A stretch of 64,000 bases of DNA from Planctomycetaceae bacterium (GCA_012959465.1 DUDC01000168.1:1-64000), one strand, 5' to 3'. Counted from the stretch's first letter, positions 47,716 to 57,774 are shown. A program made the numbers and translations. Notes: generated from the letters alone by a model not told the origin.

Positions 47716-47951
47716 ATCAGCAGCCGAATGTGGCTCAGCGACCACGGTTCAATAGGGAATCGGCTTCTCAAGTTCTTCACACGCCGACTCAGTTGACGAT
47801 GGTCAGCAATCCGAGGATGGCCAACAGCAGCAAGATATTCCGTCCACTCGGCTTCGGTGTCAGATTCTGTGATAATTTGTCTCGTCTGTCGTTGGCTCGA
47901 CGATCGGCGGAGACATTTAGAATCGCCCAAACGAAAAATGGATCAGTTTAA

Positions 47952-49571
47952 ATGAGTGAAATGTACGACTGCGTCGTGATCGGAGCAGGACACAACGGCC
48001 TAGTGACCGCTGCCTACCTGGCTAAAAAGGGAAAACGCGTCTGCGTGCTGGAACGGCGTGACATCCTAGGCGGTTGCACGGTCACCGAGGAGCTTTGGCC
48101 TGGATACAAGATCTCCACGGCGTCGTACGTCATTAGCCTGTTCCTTCCGGAGATCATCCGCGAGTTGCGTTTGGCCCAATACGGCTTGAAGATCTTGCCT
48201 CGTGACCCATCGTCATTCACACCCCTCTTGGAGGGTCGTTACCTACTGTTGGGAAATGACGAACGAAAAAACCAAGACGAGATCGGGAAGTTCAGCAGCC
48301 GCGACGCGGAGGCCTATCCTCGATACGAAGCCTTGTTGGAACAAGTAGCACAAGTTCTCGATCCTCTCCTCAACCGCGCCGCACCGAATCCACTTCCGCT
48401 GCCCAAGAGTTGGCGAAAGCAGGGAATGTCATCACGCCTTCGCGACGCCGGCCAACTCTGGGACATGTACCAGACGCTCGGCGAACTCGGCGAACAGCTT
48501 CCCGATGCGTTAGAGCTACTCACAGGCGCCGCTAGGCCGATTCTGGAGCGATGGTTTGAATCAGAAGTTTTGCGAGCGACCTTGGCGACCGACGCTGTGA
48601 TCGGAGCATTTGCATCGATCTCTTCTCCGGGCACCGCCTACGTCTTGCTACATCACGTCATGGGTGAGGCGGGTGGGGCTCGCGGAGTCTGGGGGTACCT
48701 CGAGGGTGGCATGGGCGCATTGGCGACAGCACTCGCCGGAGCCTGTGAAGACTTGGGCGTGACTATCCTTCGCGAAGCAGAGGTATCCAAAATCCTTGTC
48801 GAAAATGGGCGGACTAGCGGCGTGCTCTTGGCAGACCATCGCGTCATCGAGGCGCCGGTTGTCGCGTCGAGTGTCGACGCACACTGGACGTTTGAACGTT
48901 TCATTGACGTCGAACATCTTCCCGAGTCGTTCCGCCGTCAAGTAAATAAGATCGACTATTCATCGGCGTCGGCAAAGGTCAACTTCGCATTGTCTGAGCC
49001 ACCTAAGTTCACTTGCTGCCCAAGCGATGGAGTCGGATTGCATCACCGAGGTACAATGCATATTTCTCCAACCCTCGACTATATCGAACGCGCCTTCGAC
49101 GACGCCAAATACGGTGTGCCCAGCGCCGAACCTGTACTCGAGATGACCATGCCGAGCAGTGTCGACCAGACGCTTGCGCCGGATGGTAAGCACGTCATGT
49201 CGATGTTCGTTCAATTTGCTCCCTACCAGCTTGCGAACGCATCGTGGGACGATATCAAGGACGACTTTGGGAAGAGATGTATCGACTTGCTAGCACGCTA
49301 TGCACCTAACGTGCCCGACGCCATCGAACACTATCAGGTTCTGACGCCGTTGGATTTGGAACGCACGTTCCGTTTGACGGGCGGCAACATCATGCAAGGT
49401 GCGATGCACTTCCATCAACTATTCTTCATGAGGCCCGTGGCAGGTTGGGCCGACCACCGCAGTCCGGTTCGCGGCGTGTATCTATGTGGAGCCGCCAGCC
49501 ATCCCGGCGGCGGTGTCATGGGTGCCTGCGGTCGAAACGCGGCCCATGCCATCCTGAAGGATTTTCGCTAG
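47952..49571 (+). CDS. PYROXD2-like FAD-dependent oxidoreductase
   Basis: 539 residues opening YDCVVIGAGHNGLVTAAYLA with the dinucleotide-binding motif, followed by VLERRDILGGCTVTEELWPG and, at the C-terminus, VRGVYLCGAASHPGGGVMGA. This order is that of the phytoene-desaturase-like family, and several segments resemble PYROXD2 rather than carotenoid enzymes. No carotenoid genes are nearby. Substrate unknown. The ATG lies directly after a leader of about 236 bases with no obvious gene. Confidence 0.85.
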   Translation: MSEMYDCVVIGAGHNGLVTAAYLAKKGKRVCVLERRDILGGCTVTEELWPGYKISTASYVISLFLPEIIRELRLAQYGLKILPRDPSSFTPLLEGRYLLLGNDERKNQDEIGKFSSRDAEAYPRYEALLEQVAQVLDPLLNRAAPNPLPLPKSWRKQGMSSRLRDAGQLWDMYQTLGELGEQLPDALELLTGAARPILERWFESEVLRATLATDAVIGAFASISSPGTAYVLLHHVMGEAGGARGVWGYLEGGMGALATALAGACEDLGVTILREAEVSKILVENGRTSGVLLADHRVIEAPVVASSVDAHWTFERFIDVEHLPESFRRQVNKIDYSSASAKVNFALSEPPKFTCCPSDGVGLHHRGTMHISPTLDYIERAFDDAKYGVPSAEPVLEMTMPSSVDQTLAPDGKHVMSMFVQFAPYQLANASWDDIKDDFGKRCIDLLARYAPNVPDAIEHYQVLTPLDLERTFRLTGGNIMQGAMHFHQLFFMRPVAGWADHRSPVRGVYLCGAASHPGGGVMGACGRNAAHAILKDFR

Positions 49572-49580
49572 ATCCAGGGG

Positions 49581-50135
49581 TCAATCGGCGGCAAACGCCA
49601 ATTGGTAACAGTAGTCGAACAGCAACTGCCATTCCAGCAAAGCGACATCACGGCATATCGCTTGCAGCGTTTGATTACTAGCGGCCTTTTGGCAGGCGTC
49701 GACGAAAGCAAACGGGTCCCAATCGCCATCCGAGGTGACCGAGCGAGCGAAATCAGCGTGCTGTTCTCGGACAGCGGTCATCAGCGGGACGTAGGTTGGA
49801 TGAGACCCAACGCGGCGATACCAATACTTGGCGTTTCCGTAGTCGGGCTCACGGCGATGCATGATTCCGTGCCAGAAGGAGCCGGTCGAAGATTGAACAT
49901 CTTGGCTGATGGTATGCGATTCATCGAGGAAATTGTGAAGCAGCCAAAGTCCAGAAAGACAGCATGTCGCCATTTGCCCGTCGCGAATTTCCCGACCGTT
50001 GCCGATGGATGAAACGTCTATCGACCGCAACACGTCGATGACAGACTGGTTGGAACTGCCCGGACCCAGAGCTGGCAGCTCAGCATCATTGATCAACTTG
50101 CCACATATGGGTCCATAGAGTTCGACAGATGACAT
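49581..50135 (-). CDS. Conserved hypothetical protein, HGIMHRREPD-type
   Basis: 184 residues from ATG 50135. The middle contains CCLSGLWLLHNFLDESHTIS and then SFWHGIMHRREPDYGNAKYW, YRRVGSHPTY, a dense His/Arg/Asp cluster that suggests a conserved binding or active site, and the end (CRDVALLEWQLLFDYCYQLA) is helical. I recall similar sequences among uncharacterised planctomycete proteins but cannot name a family. The open frame continues upstream to 50312, which is not needed. It converges with the oxidoreductase. Confidence 0.65.
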   Translation of the reverse strand: MSSVELYGPICGKLINDAELPALGPGSSNQSVIDVLRSIDVSSIGNGREIRDGQMATCCLSGLWLLHNFLDESHTISQDVQSSTGSFWHGIMHRREPDYGNAKYWYRRVGSHPTYVPLMTAVREQHADFARSVTSDGDWDPFAFVDACQKAASNQTLQAICRDVALLEWQLLFDYCYQLAFAAD

Positions 50136-50551
50136 TGTCACGACCAATTGTTTTATGGAAGGTAATACACGCCAACACGGACTTTCAAACACATCTGAAT
50201 TCTCGCAGATCTGACGTCCAACGAGACGGCCAGAACCGTGAATTCCCGATGATGGTACCTGAAAACAAGGATCGTAGCGTAATCGTTGTTGATGTATATG
50301 GGTCATCGACACCTCGCCTTATTGCCCTAAGGCCTTAGTGTGAGACTTAGTATCTGCTCGCCCAAAGCAATGAAGAGATGGTGGGTCTGTTGTCCAACTG
50401 TGCGGCAAAATTTGTCCGGCAGGCTGCTTGTTCTCCTTTTGAGCTTGCGTGTCGCTTGGTAAACTGTGAACGGGTTTGTAATAGGTTGGCAGCGACGACC
50501 GCCTTTTTGCATTCCAGGTTTTGTGAAACGTGACAGGATTTGAGGACTGAG

Positions 50552-52132
50552 ATGGCCGACAGTAGAGACACGGAGATTCAGAAAGACGAGCCGGCGGCGG
50601 CTGAGTCAAAACCTGAAGTCGAAACGGGAACAGGTAGCCCTGGAAATGTGTCATCAGCGACACCGCCTGATGTTTCCTCGCCTGAAGTTCCCGAAAGTGT
50701 GCCGACGGAAACCGAAACGGCCGCGGAAAATGCACCGTTAGCGACGTCCACGCCCGAGACCACCGCTGGCTCAAGCATCGCAGCGAAGGTCAAGGTTGGC
50801 CGGCAGGACGGAGGGCCGGCACCAAAGCGACGCCACCAACCGCGTCCCAACGTTGCCGAAACGCCGACGATCGCACGACGCCCAAACCCTGTTACTCTCC
50901 CATCAAAACGGGAAAATTTGGAAGGCGACCTCCAGGCCGAATTCGACGACATCTTCTCGGAATCCTCGATCGACGATCTGATGGACGGTGTGGGAAGCGA
51001 TGCCAGCTCGACCGCTCCGTTGGAAATCGAGGCACATGTTCAGGGAACAGTCACGCGAGTGGTTGGAGACGATGTTTTCATTGCGCTCGGTGGGCACCAC
51101 GATGGGGTGGCGTCAAATCGACACTTCAAGACGCCGCCAGGAATTGGTGAGAAGATAGAAGTGGTTGTGGCCCGTTTCAATGCAGAAGACGGTTATTACG
51201 AAGTTTCGATACCCGGCGCATCGGTCGTTGTTGGCGATTGGTCCGACATTGAGGAAGGGGCAGTTGTCGAGGCTCGAGTCACAGGATCGAATACGGGCGG
51301 TCTCGAATGCGTCGTAGGCAGTGCCAAGGCCTTCATTCCGGCGAGCCAGATTTCGATTTACAGGGTCGAGAATTTCGACGAATTCATTAATCAAAAACTC
51401 GTCTGCACGGTGACCGAGGCCAATCCGAATCGCAAGAACTTGGTCCTCAGTCGTCGATCGATTCTAGAACGTGAACAGGAAGAAAAGCGAGCCGAACTGA
51501 TTGCGTCGATAAAAGTCGGCGACGTCCGTGACGGTATTGTCCGCAGGATTCAAGATTTTGGTGCCTTTGTCGACATTGGTGGCATTGATGGTCTCGTTCA
51601 TATCAGCCAGTTGAGTTGGGACCGTGTGAACCACCCCAGTGATGTTGTGGAAGAGGGGCAGACGATTCAGGTGAAGGTCGAGAAGATTGACCCGGAGACC
51701 GGAAGGATTGGCTTGTCCTATCGAAACCTCCAAGAACATCCTTGGGACAACGTGGAAGAGACGTTCACGGCTGGCAGCGTGCACGCGGGGGTCGTTTCAA
51801 AGATTGCCAACTTCGGTGCATTTGTGAAGTTGGCTACCGGTGTTGAAGGACTGGTTCATATATCCGAGTTGGCGCATCATCGTGTCGTTCGAGTGGACAC
51901 GATCGTAAAGGAAGGACAAGACGTTGAAGTGAAGGTCCTGGATGTCGACCGCGAAAAACAGCGAATGTCCTTATCACTTAAGGCCCTTCAGCAACGGCCA
52001 ACTGACTCGAAAAAGCGACCCGAGCAAGACGAGGATGTGGTCGCTGAACCACTTCTGCCCAAACACGAAGGACCGCTTAAAGGCGGCGTCGACCATCCGT
52101 CGGGTGGCGAACAATTCGGCCTCAAATGGTAA
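50552..52132 (+). CDS. S1-domain RNA-binding protein (ribosomal protein S1-like)
   Basis: 526 residues from ATG 50552 (GAGG 6 bases ahead). The first about 140 residues are rich in Glu, Pro, Ser and Thr and look disordered. Four S1 domains follow at about 155-225, 230-305, 315-390 and 400-475. The third and fourth hold the clear motifs VRRIQDFGAFVDIGGIDGLV and VSKIANFGAFVKLATGVEGL. Ribosomal S1 of proteobacteria has six domains. It could be the S1 protein of this organism or a relative; the tail after the last domain is charged. A PQQ-repeat gene starts 7 bases later. Confidence 0.83.
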   Translation: MADSRDTEIQKDEPAAAESKPEVETGTGSPGNVSSATPPDVSSPEVPESVPTETETAAENAPLATSTPETTAGSSIAAKVKVGRQDGGPAPKRRHQPRPNVAETPTIARRPNPVTLPSKRENLEGDLQAEFDDIFSESSIDDLMDGVGSDASSTAPLEIEAHVQGTVTRVVGDDVFIALGGHHDGVASNRHFKTPPGIGEKIEVVVARFNAEDGYYEVSIPGASVVVGDWSDIEEGAVVEARVTGSNTGGLECVVGSAKAFIPASQISIYRVENFDEFINQKLVCTVTEANPNRKNLVLSRRSILEREQEEKRAELIASIKVGDVRDGIVRRIQDFGAFVDIGGIDGLVHISQLSWDRVNHPSDVVEEGQTIQVKVEKIDPETGRIGLSYRNLQEHPWDNVEETFTAGSVHAGVVSKIANFGAFVKLATGVEGLVHISELAHHRVVRVDTIVKEGQDVEVKVLDVDREKQRMSLSLKALQQRPTDSKKRPEQDEDVVAEPLLPKHEGPLKGGVDHPSGGEQFGLKW

Positions 52133-52139
52133 ACCGTTC

Positions 52140-53483
52140 ATGAAACATCAACTGCATCGAATTCAAGAGTCCTGTTGCCGCCTCGTTGTGAATCGCGTTA
52201 TCGCGTGCACGGCTTCCACGATTGTGTTGGTACTAGCCACGCTGTCCGCTGTCGCAGATGATTGGCCTCAGTGGCGTGGTCCGAATCGAGACGGCGTTTG
52301 GAATGAAAAGGGTGTGCTGGACGAGTTTCCGGCCGAAGGTCTTGAACCGTTGTGGGTTGCCAAGATTGGATCGGGCTATAGTGGACCGACCGTGGCGGAC
52401 GGCCGTGTCTTCGTCACCGATCGAGTTCGTCAGCCGAGACAAGTTGAACGCATTCTCTGTTTCGACTTGAAAACAGGAGCAGAGGTTTGGAACACCGCGT
52501 ACGAATGCACGTACACGGTCAGCTATGAAGCTGGTCCCCGTGCATCCGTAACCGTCGACGGAAACAACGTTTACGCTCTCGGTGCGATGGGACACCTGCA
52601 CTGTCTGGATGCTGGGACCGGACAGGTCTTGTGGAAAAAGGATCTAGCTGCCGACTTCAATATCGATAAATTGCCCATTTGGGGCATCGCTGGGGCACCG
52701 TTGATCTACGACGATCTAGTGATCATTCACTGCGGCGGTCGAAAGGCGTGCATCGTCGCATTGAACAAGAAGAATGGTGACACGAAGTGGACGGCTCTCA
52801 GCGATCGCGCCTCGTATACGTCGCCGATCGTGATTCGCCAAGCCGGCCAGGACGTTGTCGTCTGCTGGACCGGCGACAGCGTCTCGGGTCTCCATCCAGA
52901 ATCTGGAAAAGTGCATTGGCGATATCCGTTTCCCCCAACACGGATGCCGATTGGTATTGCAACTCCCATCATCAAAAACAACCGCATTTATGTCACCTCG
53001 TTCTACGATGGAAGTCTGATGCTAAAGTTGTCTGACAGTGCACTGACGGCCGAGTTGGATTGGCAGCGGCAAGGGGCCGATGAGAAACACACGGACGGTC
53101 TCCATTCCATCATCAGTACGCCCATTTGGCTCGGCGACCACATTTTCGGTGTTGATAGCTACGGTGAATTGCGTTGTCTGCAGGATTCTGATGGTAAACG
53201 GTTGTGGGAAGATCAAACCGCCACGCCACGTGCTCGATGGAGTACGATTCACTTTGTGCAGAATGGTGAGAACACTTGGATGTTCAATGAGCGAGGCGAG
53301 CTGCTGATCGGCACGCTGTCCCGCCACGGATTCGTGGAAAAGAGCCGTACGAAACTGATCGATCCGACGACACGGCAATTGCGTCAACGCGGCGGCGTGT
53401 GCTGGGCACATCCGGCGTTTGCCGACCGAAAGATTTTTGTTCGTAACGACGGTGAACTTCGCGCGTTTGACCTGAGGAAATAA
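52140..53483 (+). CDS. Exported PQQ-like beta-propeller repeat protein (second)
   Basis: 447 residues from ATG 52140, with an N-terminal export signal (ASTIVLVLATLSAVADDWPQ) and opening WRGPNRDGVWNEKGV, like the 30031 gene. Blades include DGRVFVTDRV, RILCFDLKTGAEVWNTAYE, GNNVYALGAMGHLHCLDAGT and VVCWTGDSVSGLHPESGKV. It converges with the RNase HII-like gene. A dehydrogenase function is not evident. Confidence 0.85.
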   Translation: MKHQLHRIQESCCRLVVNRVIACTASTIVLVLATLSAVADDWPQWRGPNRDGVWNEKGVLDEFPAEGLEPLWVAKIGSGYSGPTVADGRVFVTDRVRQPRQVERILCFDLKTGAEVWNTAYECTYTVSYEAGPRASVTVDGNNVYALGAMGHLHCLDAGTGQVLWKKDLAADFNIDKLPIWGIAGAPLIYDDLVIIHCGGRKACIVALNKKNGDTKWTALSDRASYTSPIVIRQAGQDVVVCWTGDSVSGLHPESGKVHWRYPFPPTRMPIGIATPIIKNNRIYVTSFYDGSLMLKLSDSALTAELDWQRQGADEKHTDGLHSIISTPIWLGDHIFGVDSYGELRCLQDSDGKRLWEDQTATPRARWSTIHFVQNGENTWMFNERGELLIGTLSRHGFVEKSRTKLIDPTTRQLRQRGGVCWAHPAFADRKIFVRNDGELRAFDLRK

Positions 53484-53484
53484 C

Positions 53485-54474
53485 TCACTTCACTCGCCAC
53501 AGGATTTCGTCATCGATCGAGAGTTTCTGCTGTACGGCTGCGATTTCTGCTCGAAATCGTTTTGCGTCTTGTGGATAACCGGCGGTGGGTTTGATCGAGG
53601 GCAACTGGTGCTGCCAGAAAGAGTTGAATGCCAGCATGGCGGTCTCTCGAGTGTATTTGGCGAACAGTGATGCCAGGGCAGATGGCAGCAGGCGGTCGCC
53701 TTTTGCGACGAACTGAATTTGCCGGCGTCGCTCGCTCGGTCCCCAACGGTATTCGCTCTTCTGACGTCCCTCATATCGGACTTCGACGAGTCTCTCGGGG
53801 AAAACTGTTTGCAGGGCGGGTAGGTAGTGATTTCGTCCGCCGTGTTTATCACAGTGGATCATCACCATTCCATCTGGCAATGATTCACTGAGCGACTGCA
53901 CCAAATGAAGCGTCGTATCGGTCAAGACTTCGCCTTTGCTTCCGACTTGCGCGACTCGCCGGTTGAACTCGGGAGTCAGCACGACTCGGACATGGATCGC
54001 CGTCAGCGCTGCACCCGCTTCGAGAAGACCGGACCGCAATTGTTCGCCCAATGCATCAATTCTCTGTTGTTCGGCGGCTAGCGGTAGGGAGCGATTGAAG
54101 TCCTTGTACCAAGGCAGCTCCGCACGTTCCGCCGCGCCGGCAGTTGTCATGTCGTTCCAGTAACTCTGCCAGCTGACCATCGGATCAGGCGAGACTAACG
54201 ACGTCGCGGCCAATACGTTTTCCTCCAATCGCTGCAGACCCTTACCCGGTTTGTACAAACACTTGGAGTCGGCAAACACGCACCTCGATGGGTCGGATAT
54301 CCGGTCGGTTACGCAGTGACTCAGCCGGTCGTACAAGGATTCTGAAGTCCAGGATGATTCCGGTACCTTCAGCACTATTCCGGCGATGACCAGAGGTCCC
54401 AGATTGGGGCCGTATCCCGCTTCGTCGGTTCCGATAATCCAAGGCACGTGGATAACTCCAGCGGCCGATCGCAT
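53485..54474 (-). CDS. Divergent RNase HII-like protein
   Basis: 329 residues. IIGTDEAGYGPNLGPLVIAG near residue 13 matches the RNase HII start (GxDEAGRGPLxGPVV), with both catalytic acids kept; FADSKCLYKPGKG fits the DSKxL motif, MIHCDKHGGRNHYLPALQ supplies a further Asp, and GYPQDAKRF recalls GYPTxxH. But the glycine-arginine-glycine that reads the ribonucleotide is GYG here, and the protein is about 100 residues longer than RNase HII. The true activity is uncertain: it may cut RNA/DNA hybrids differently or be a family of its own. Confidence 0.7.
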   Translation of the reverse strand: MRSAAGVIHVPWIIGTDEAGYGPNLGPLVIAGIVLKVPESSWTSESLYDRLSHCVTDRISDPSRCVFADSKCLYKPGKGLQRLEENVLAATSLVSPDPMVSWQSYWNDMTTAGAAERAELPWYKDFNRSLPLAAEQQRIDALGEQLRSGLLEAGAALTAIHVRVVLTPEFNRRVAQVGSKGEVLTDTTLHLVQSLSESLPDGMVMIHCDKHGGRNHYLPALQTVFPERLVEVRYEGRQKSEYRWGPSERRRQIQFVAKGDRLLPSALASLFAKYTRETAMLAFNSFWQHQLPSIKPTAGYPQDAKRFRAEIAAVQQKLSIDDEILWRVK

Positions 54475-54501
54475 TGCCGCCTGGCTAAGCCATCGGGCCT
54501 C

Positions 54502-57500
54502 TCATTTAACGATTGCCGCCATCCCGGAGGAGAAGGTAACGACTCCAAATCCGTCGACCAGAGGTGCTACCGAGGCCATCCCAGTCCACGATTGCACGCC
54601 GGTCCGCGGAGCTACTCGAGCAATATTGACGGATGCGCTCGCTCGCTGTTCGGGTGGGGCTAGCTCCTCCCAAGGAATCGCTGCTTCAAAGCCCCACTCG
54701 TCCGCCGTTCTCCAATCGTAGACGTACCAACGAGGATTCCAATGGGGGTTGCCATGCATCTCGTCCAATACCCAGCCGCGACAATCGACCGTCAACTCGA
54801 CGTAGGAACTGAAGTCCCTGTCGATGTCGATGCATATCCGCACTCGGTCCCATTGCGATAGGTTGGAGGTTCGCCGCCGAGGATCCGGTTCCACCGGATA
54901 TTGATCTTCGGCTGTTTTGCGACAGCGAGCGGCGAGGTAAAGATAGCGATCGTCGTGGGCGATCTTGACCGAAGATGTCCAATCTCGATCATCAGCGAAG
55001 GCCGAGCGCAACTCCAGGTTTTCCGCTAACTCCCAGGTGGGTTCGAGCAGTTTGCCATCCAGGTCCGGCGATGATTCGGCCCAACGACTTTGCGCCCGCT
55101 TCAACGGTGGTTGGCCACGGCGCTGATCCATCCAAAGTTGATCGCGGGCGACTTTTGCCCACGGGCCGTCGATATCACGGGAAACTAGCAGCCGATGAAA
55201 ACCGGCAGCCTGTTCGTGCGCGCCTTCCAATCGTTGGGCAGCAGAGAGTGGAAAGCCAACGTACGGATCGGCGATCAAGTCGAGTCGAGTTTTGAGCAGT
55301 TGTTCACCCCAACGCAAGGCCTGTTGTCGTCGTTTCGAAAGGTCGGGCGACAGGGAAACCGTGTTTGTAGCAAATTGAACCGCTCGGTCATCTCGGCCCA
55401 GGTTGCCGTCGGATCGAGCAAGGGTCTGGGCGTCGTTCAATGGTCGAGCGAAGTCGTTACTTGTCAGGAGCGGATCAACCGCTGAAAAACTGGCATTGCG
55501 GACCATCTTTGCATGTTGCACAACCGTCCGCCCTCTGGCAGACCATCCCTGTTCCCCGCTGGCCAAACCACGGATCAACGTGATATTTGCCCACTCGGCA
55601 TGTGGCGTCCCGCGGTGTTCTTGCACAATCCGTGTCAGAACACCGTTGGCCAATTCGGCATCTCCGGTTTGACGCAGCGCCGCTTCCATTTGTAACAAAA
55701 CGGCGACACACGCTTCTGGTGGTAGACCTCGCGTCAACTGATTGAGTTGACCTAGGTTCAAATCGCCTTCGCCAGAGATTAGGTGAGCCAGCACACGCTC
55801 GACGTTGCGAACTCGTGAAGCGACGTGCGAGAGTTGTTGCAGGCTAGCGATCCGAGACGGCAGTTTTTTCTTCATCGTCGAGTTCGCAGTCGACGTCAAT
55901 CCGCTGAACAGCTCCTGTTTTCGTTTTCCCGTCGGAGCGTGATCAACGAGAGGCCTTATGCCGATTCGGTCGGGACTGCTGCGATATCGGTCTTCGAGGA
56001 AAAGTCGAGCCTTTGCCGCAGTGCTCGAGACCGATTCACCTAATCTGGAGGAGAGCCGCGCCGTATGAAATCCCTGGTCCGTATCCGAATTTGTGGCGTC
56101 GGCTAAAACAAGGCGAGTGATCTTCCAGGGGCTGAGATGGGCTTGTTTAATTTGGCCTAACTGTTCGTCTGCCGACGCTGCGCGATGCACAGCATCTTCC
56201 AGAGCGGCAATGAGCATTGCCTGAGGGCCTTGGCTACCTCCAGCTGGCGCGACAATCACCGTTGGTCTCCACGTTCGAATCTGCCGAACCAGATAGTCGA
56301 GCAATCGTTCTCGCGGATCACCTCGATGTAATTCTGTCCAGGCGCCGTAGATGTTCGCTTGCGGCGGATTGATTCCAGTTTGACGCAGCGGGAATTGCCA
56401 TGCTCGATGGCTATCCGCACCGCCAGCGGCCAGCATTGCGGCTCGAATTAGGTTGGGTACGGCTGGCACAGGCAACTGACGGACTTCCACGTCTCGACGA
56501 AAAACGGTATCGATCACCGCCACCCATCCCTCGCCGGCCGAATATCGAGCGGGAATCTCCCAGACAACGTCACTCGGTTCTGCGGAAAAAACGAGCAGTG
56601 CAGCCCGCTCAACCTCTCGACGGGCGATCGTCCACGTGTTCCCGCCATTATTGGTCGTTAAAATCGTCCCCAAGGCACCGGTCGCGACGCCGAACTGGGC
56701 GGTCGGAAACGTGATCGCGTAGAGGGGCAGGGTCTGGCCGGTTTGAAGTACCTGCCAGGATTGACCGGCGTTGCGAGAATAGAGGATGACACTGCCCGGA
56801 GCGCCGGCGATCCAGATGTGGTTGCCGTGGGTCGCTACGGAATACCAATCAGCGCCATCCAAAAAGCCGACGGCTGGAAGTTGAGACAAGGCATACCAGT
56901 TCTTTCCGCCATTCGATGTTCTCAGAACCAGGCCACCATCTCCGACGAGCCAACCATTGGACTCGTCAACCATGTGAATGTCTCGAATCGTGCGCTCACC
57001 AATTGGTGGTGTTTGCGATCGTTCCACTCGTCCAGATCGCGTGAGGGCGACCCATCCGTTGCGGCCGCCGGAGATGATCAAATTCGGCCGAACGATCTCG
57101 GCCGTCACAATGTGCGGACCACTCCCAGCGCCACCGGCAGACCAAGAAAGCCCACCGTCTTTGGTTTTCGTTTGACCGTTGGGAAAGAACCAAGACCGTT
57201 CACCGGCGGCGGCTCCCTCTTGTTGAGAAAAGAAACGGATACTACGTAGCCCTGGCAGTAGCTGCGCCGAGGCGGGCTTCCACGTCGCACCACCGTCCAC
57301 CGTTCGAAAAAGAACACCCGTTGATCGATGAGTGAGCGGTTTTCGATCCGCGCCGGCAATCCAGCCGAACCGTTGATTCAGAAAGAACACGTCTGTTAAA
57401 TCGGCTTTTGTCGGCAGCGGTTGAACGAACCAGTGTGTTCCACCGTCTTCGGTTCGCCAGACTATGCCTCGATCTCCAACGGCGCAACCGCGATGGGAAT

Positions 57501-57657
57501 CAGCGAATGCGACGTCGCGGAGTGCGGCGTCACCGTCGGCTGGGCTATTGGGATCCGGACGGGGCGACTGAGCCATCAACGGTGTATTGCATGGAAAGAT
57601 GCAAGCCACGCCTTGAATGGTTAACGCGACGATCAGCGTTGTTCGATACGGACACAT
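54502..57657 (-). CDS. Large exported protein: YCF48-like propeller, PIG-L-like domain and CBM9-like domain
   Basis: 1051 residues. After a signal peptide (MCPYRTTLIVALTIQGVACI), repeated GDRGIVWRTEDGGTHWF, GVLFRTVDGGATWK, GLVLRTSNGGKNWYAL and GTILTTNNGGNTWTIA blades form a YCF48/photosystem-assembly-like propeller (about 45-360). Residues about 365-500 resemble LmbE/PIG-L deacetylases (ALLVFSAEPSDVV, RTWRPTVIVAPAGG), but the HPDD zinc motif reads EPSD, so it may be inactive. A helical region follows (about 620-860), then a C-terminal CBM9-like beta domain (about 870-1051, DDRYLYLAARC, WDRVRICIDIDRDFSSY). Role unknown. Confidence 0.72.
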   Translation of the reverse strand: MCPYRTTLIVALTIQGVACIFPCNTPLMAQSPRPDPNSPADGDAALRDVAFADSHRGCAVGDRGIVWRTEDGGTHWFVQPLPTKADLTDVFFLNQRFGWIAGADRKPLTHRSTGVLFRTVDGGATWKPASAQLLPGLRSIRFFSQQEGAAAGERSWFFPNGQTKTKDGGLSWSAGGAGSGPHIVTAEIVRPNLIISGGRNGWVALTRSGRVERSQTPPIGERTIRDIHMVDESNGWLVGDGGLVLRTSNGGKNWYALSQLPAVGFLDGADWYSVATHGNHIWIAGAPGSVILYSRNAGQSWQVLQTGQTLPLYAITFPTAQFGVATGALGTILTTNNGGNTWTIARREVERAALLVFSAEPSDVVWEIPARYSAGEGWVAVIDTVFRRDVEVRQLPVPAVPNLIRAAMLAAGGADSHRAWQFPLRQTGINPPQANIYGAWTELHRGDPRERLLDYLVRQIRTWRPTVIVAPAGGSQGPQAMLIAALEDAVHRAASADEQLGQIKQAHLSPWKITRLVLADATNSDTDQGFHTARLSSRLGESVSSTAAKARLFLEDRYRSSPDRIGIRPLVDHAPTGKRKQELFSGLTSTANSTMKKKLPSRIASLQQLSHVASRVRNVERVLAHLISGEGDLNLGQLNQLTRGLPPEACVAVLLQMEAALRQTGDAELANGVLTRIVQEHRGTPHAEWANITLIRGLASGEQGWSARGRTVVQHAKMVRNASFSAVDPLLTSNDFARPLNDAQTLARSDGNLGRDDRAVQFATNTVSLSPDLSKRRQQALRWGEQLLKTRLDLIADPYVGFPLSAAQRLEGAHEQAAGFHRLLVSRDIDGPWAKVARDQLWMDQRRGQPPLKRAQSRWAESSPDLDGKLLEPTWELAENLELRSAFADDRDWTSSVKIAHDDRYLYLAARCRKTAEDQYPVEPDPRRRTSNLSQWDRVRICIDIDRDFSSYVELTVDCRGWVLDEMHGNPHWNPRWYVYDWRTADEWGFEAAIPWEELAPPEQRASASVNIARVAPRTGVQSWTGMASVAPLVDGFGVVTFSSGMAAIVK

Positions 57658-57759
57658 TTTCGCTTCCTTGCGCAGGTCCTGCTTCTGGGATAATATCGAG
57701 TGCGGGATTGTACCGATGCGACCCGATCAGGTCCAGTCCGTCCGCTCGCCCAATTTGTT

Positions 57760-57773
57760 CCCATTTTAATGGG
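57760..57773 (-). terminator. Small hairpin after the pentapeptide-repeat gene
   Basis: CCCATTTTAATGGG is self-complementary and begins one base after the gene's TGA stop. There is no U run, so it would be a weak terminator. Confidence 0.3.
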
Positions 57774-57774
57774 G

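Noticed and set aside
47785-47945. Minus-strand frame ending in a hydrophobic segment (NILLLLAILGLLTIVN)
   Set aside because: It looks membrane-like but follows a stop directly with no ATG, GTG or TTG ahead of the segment; a frameshifted or lost small gene is possible but unproven.
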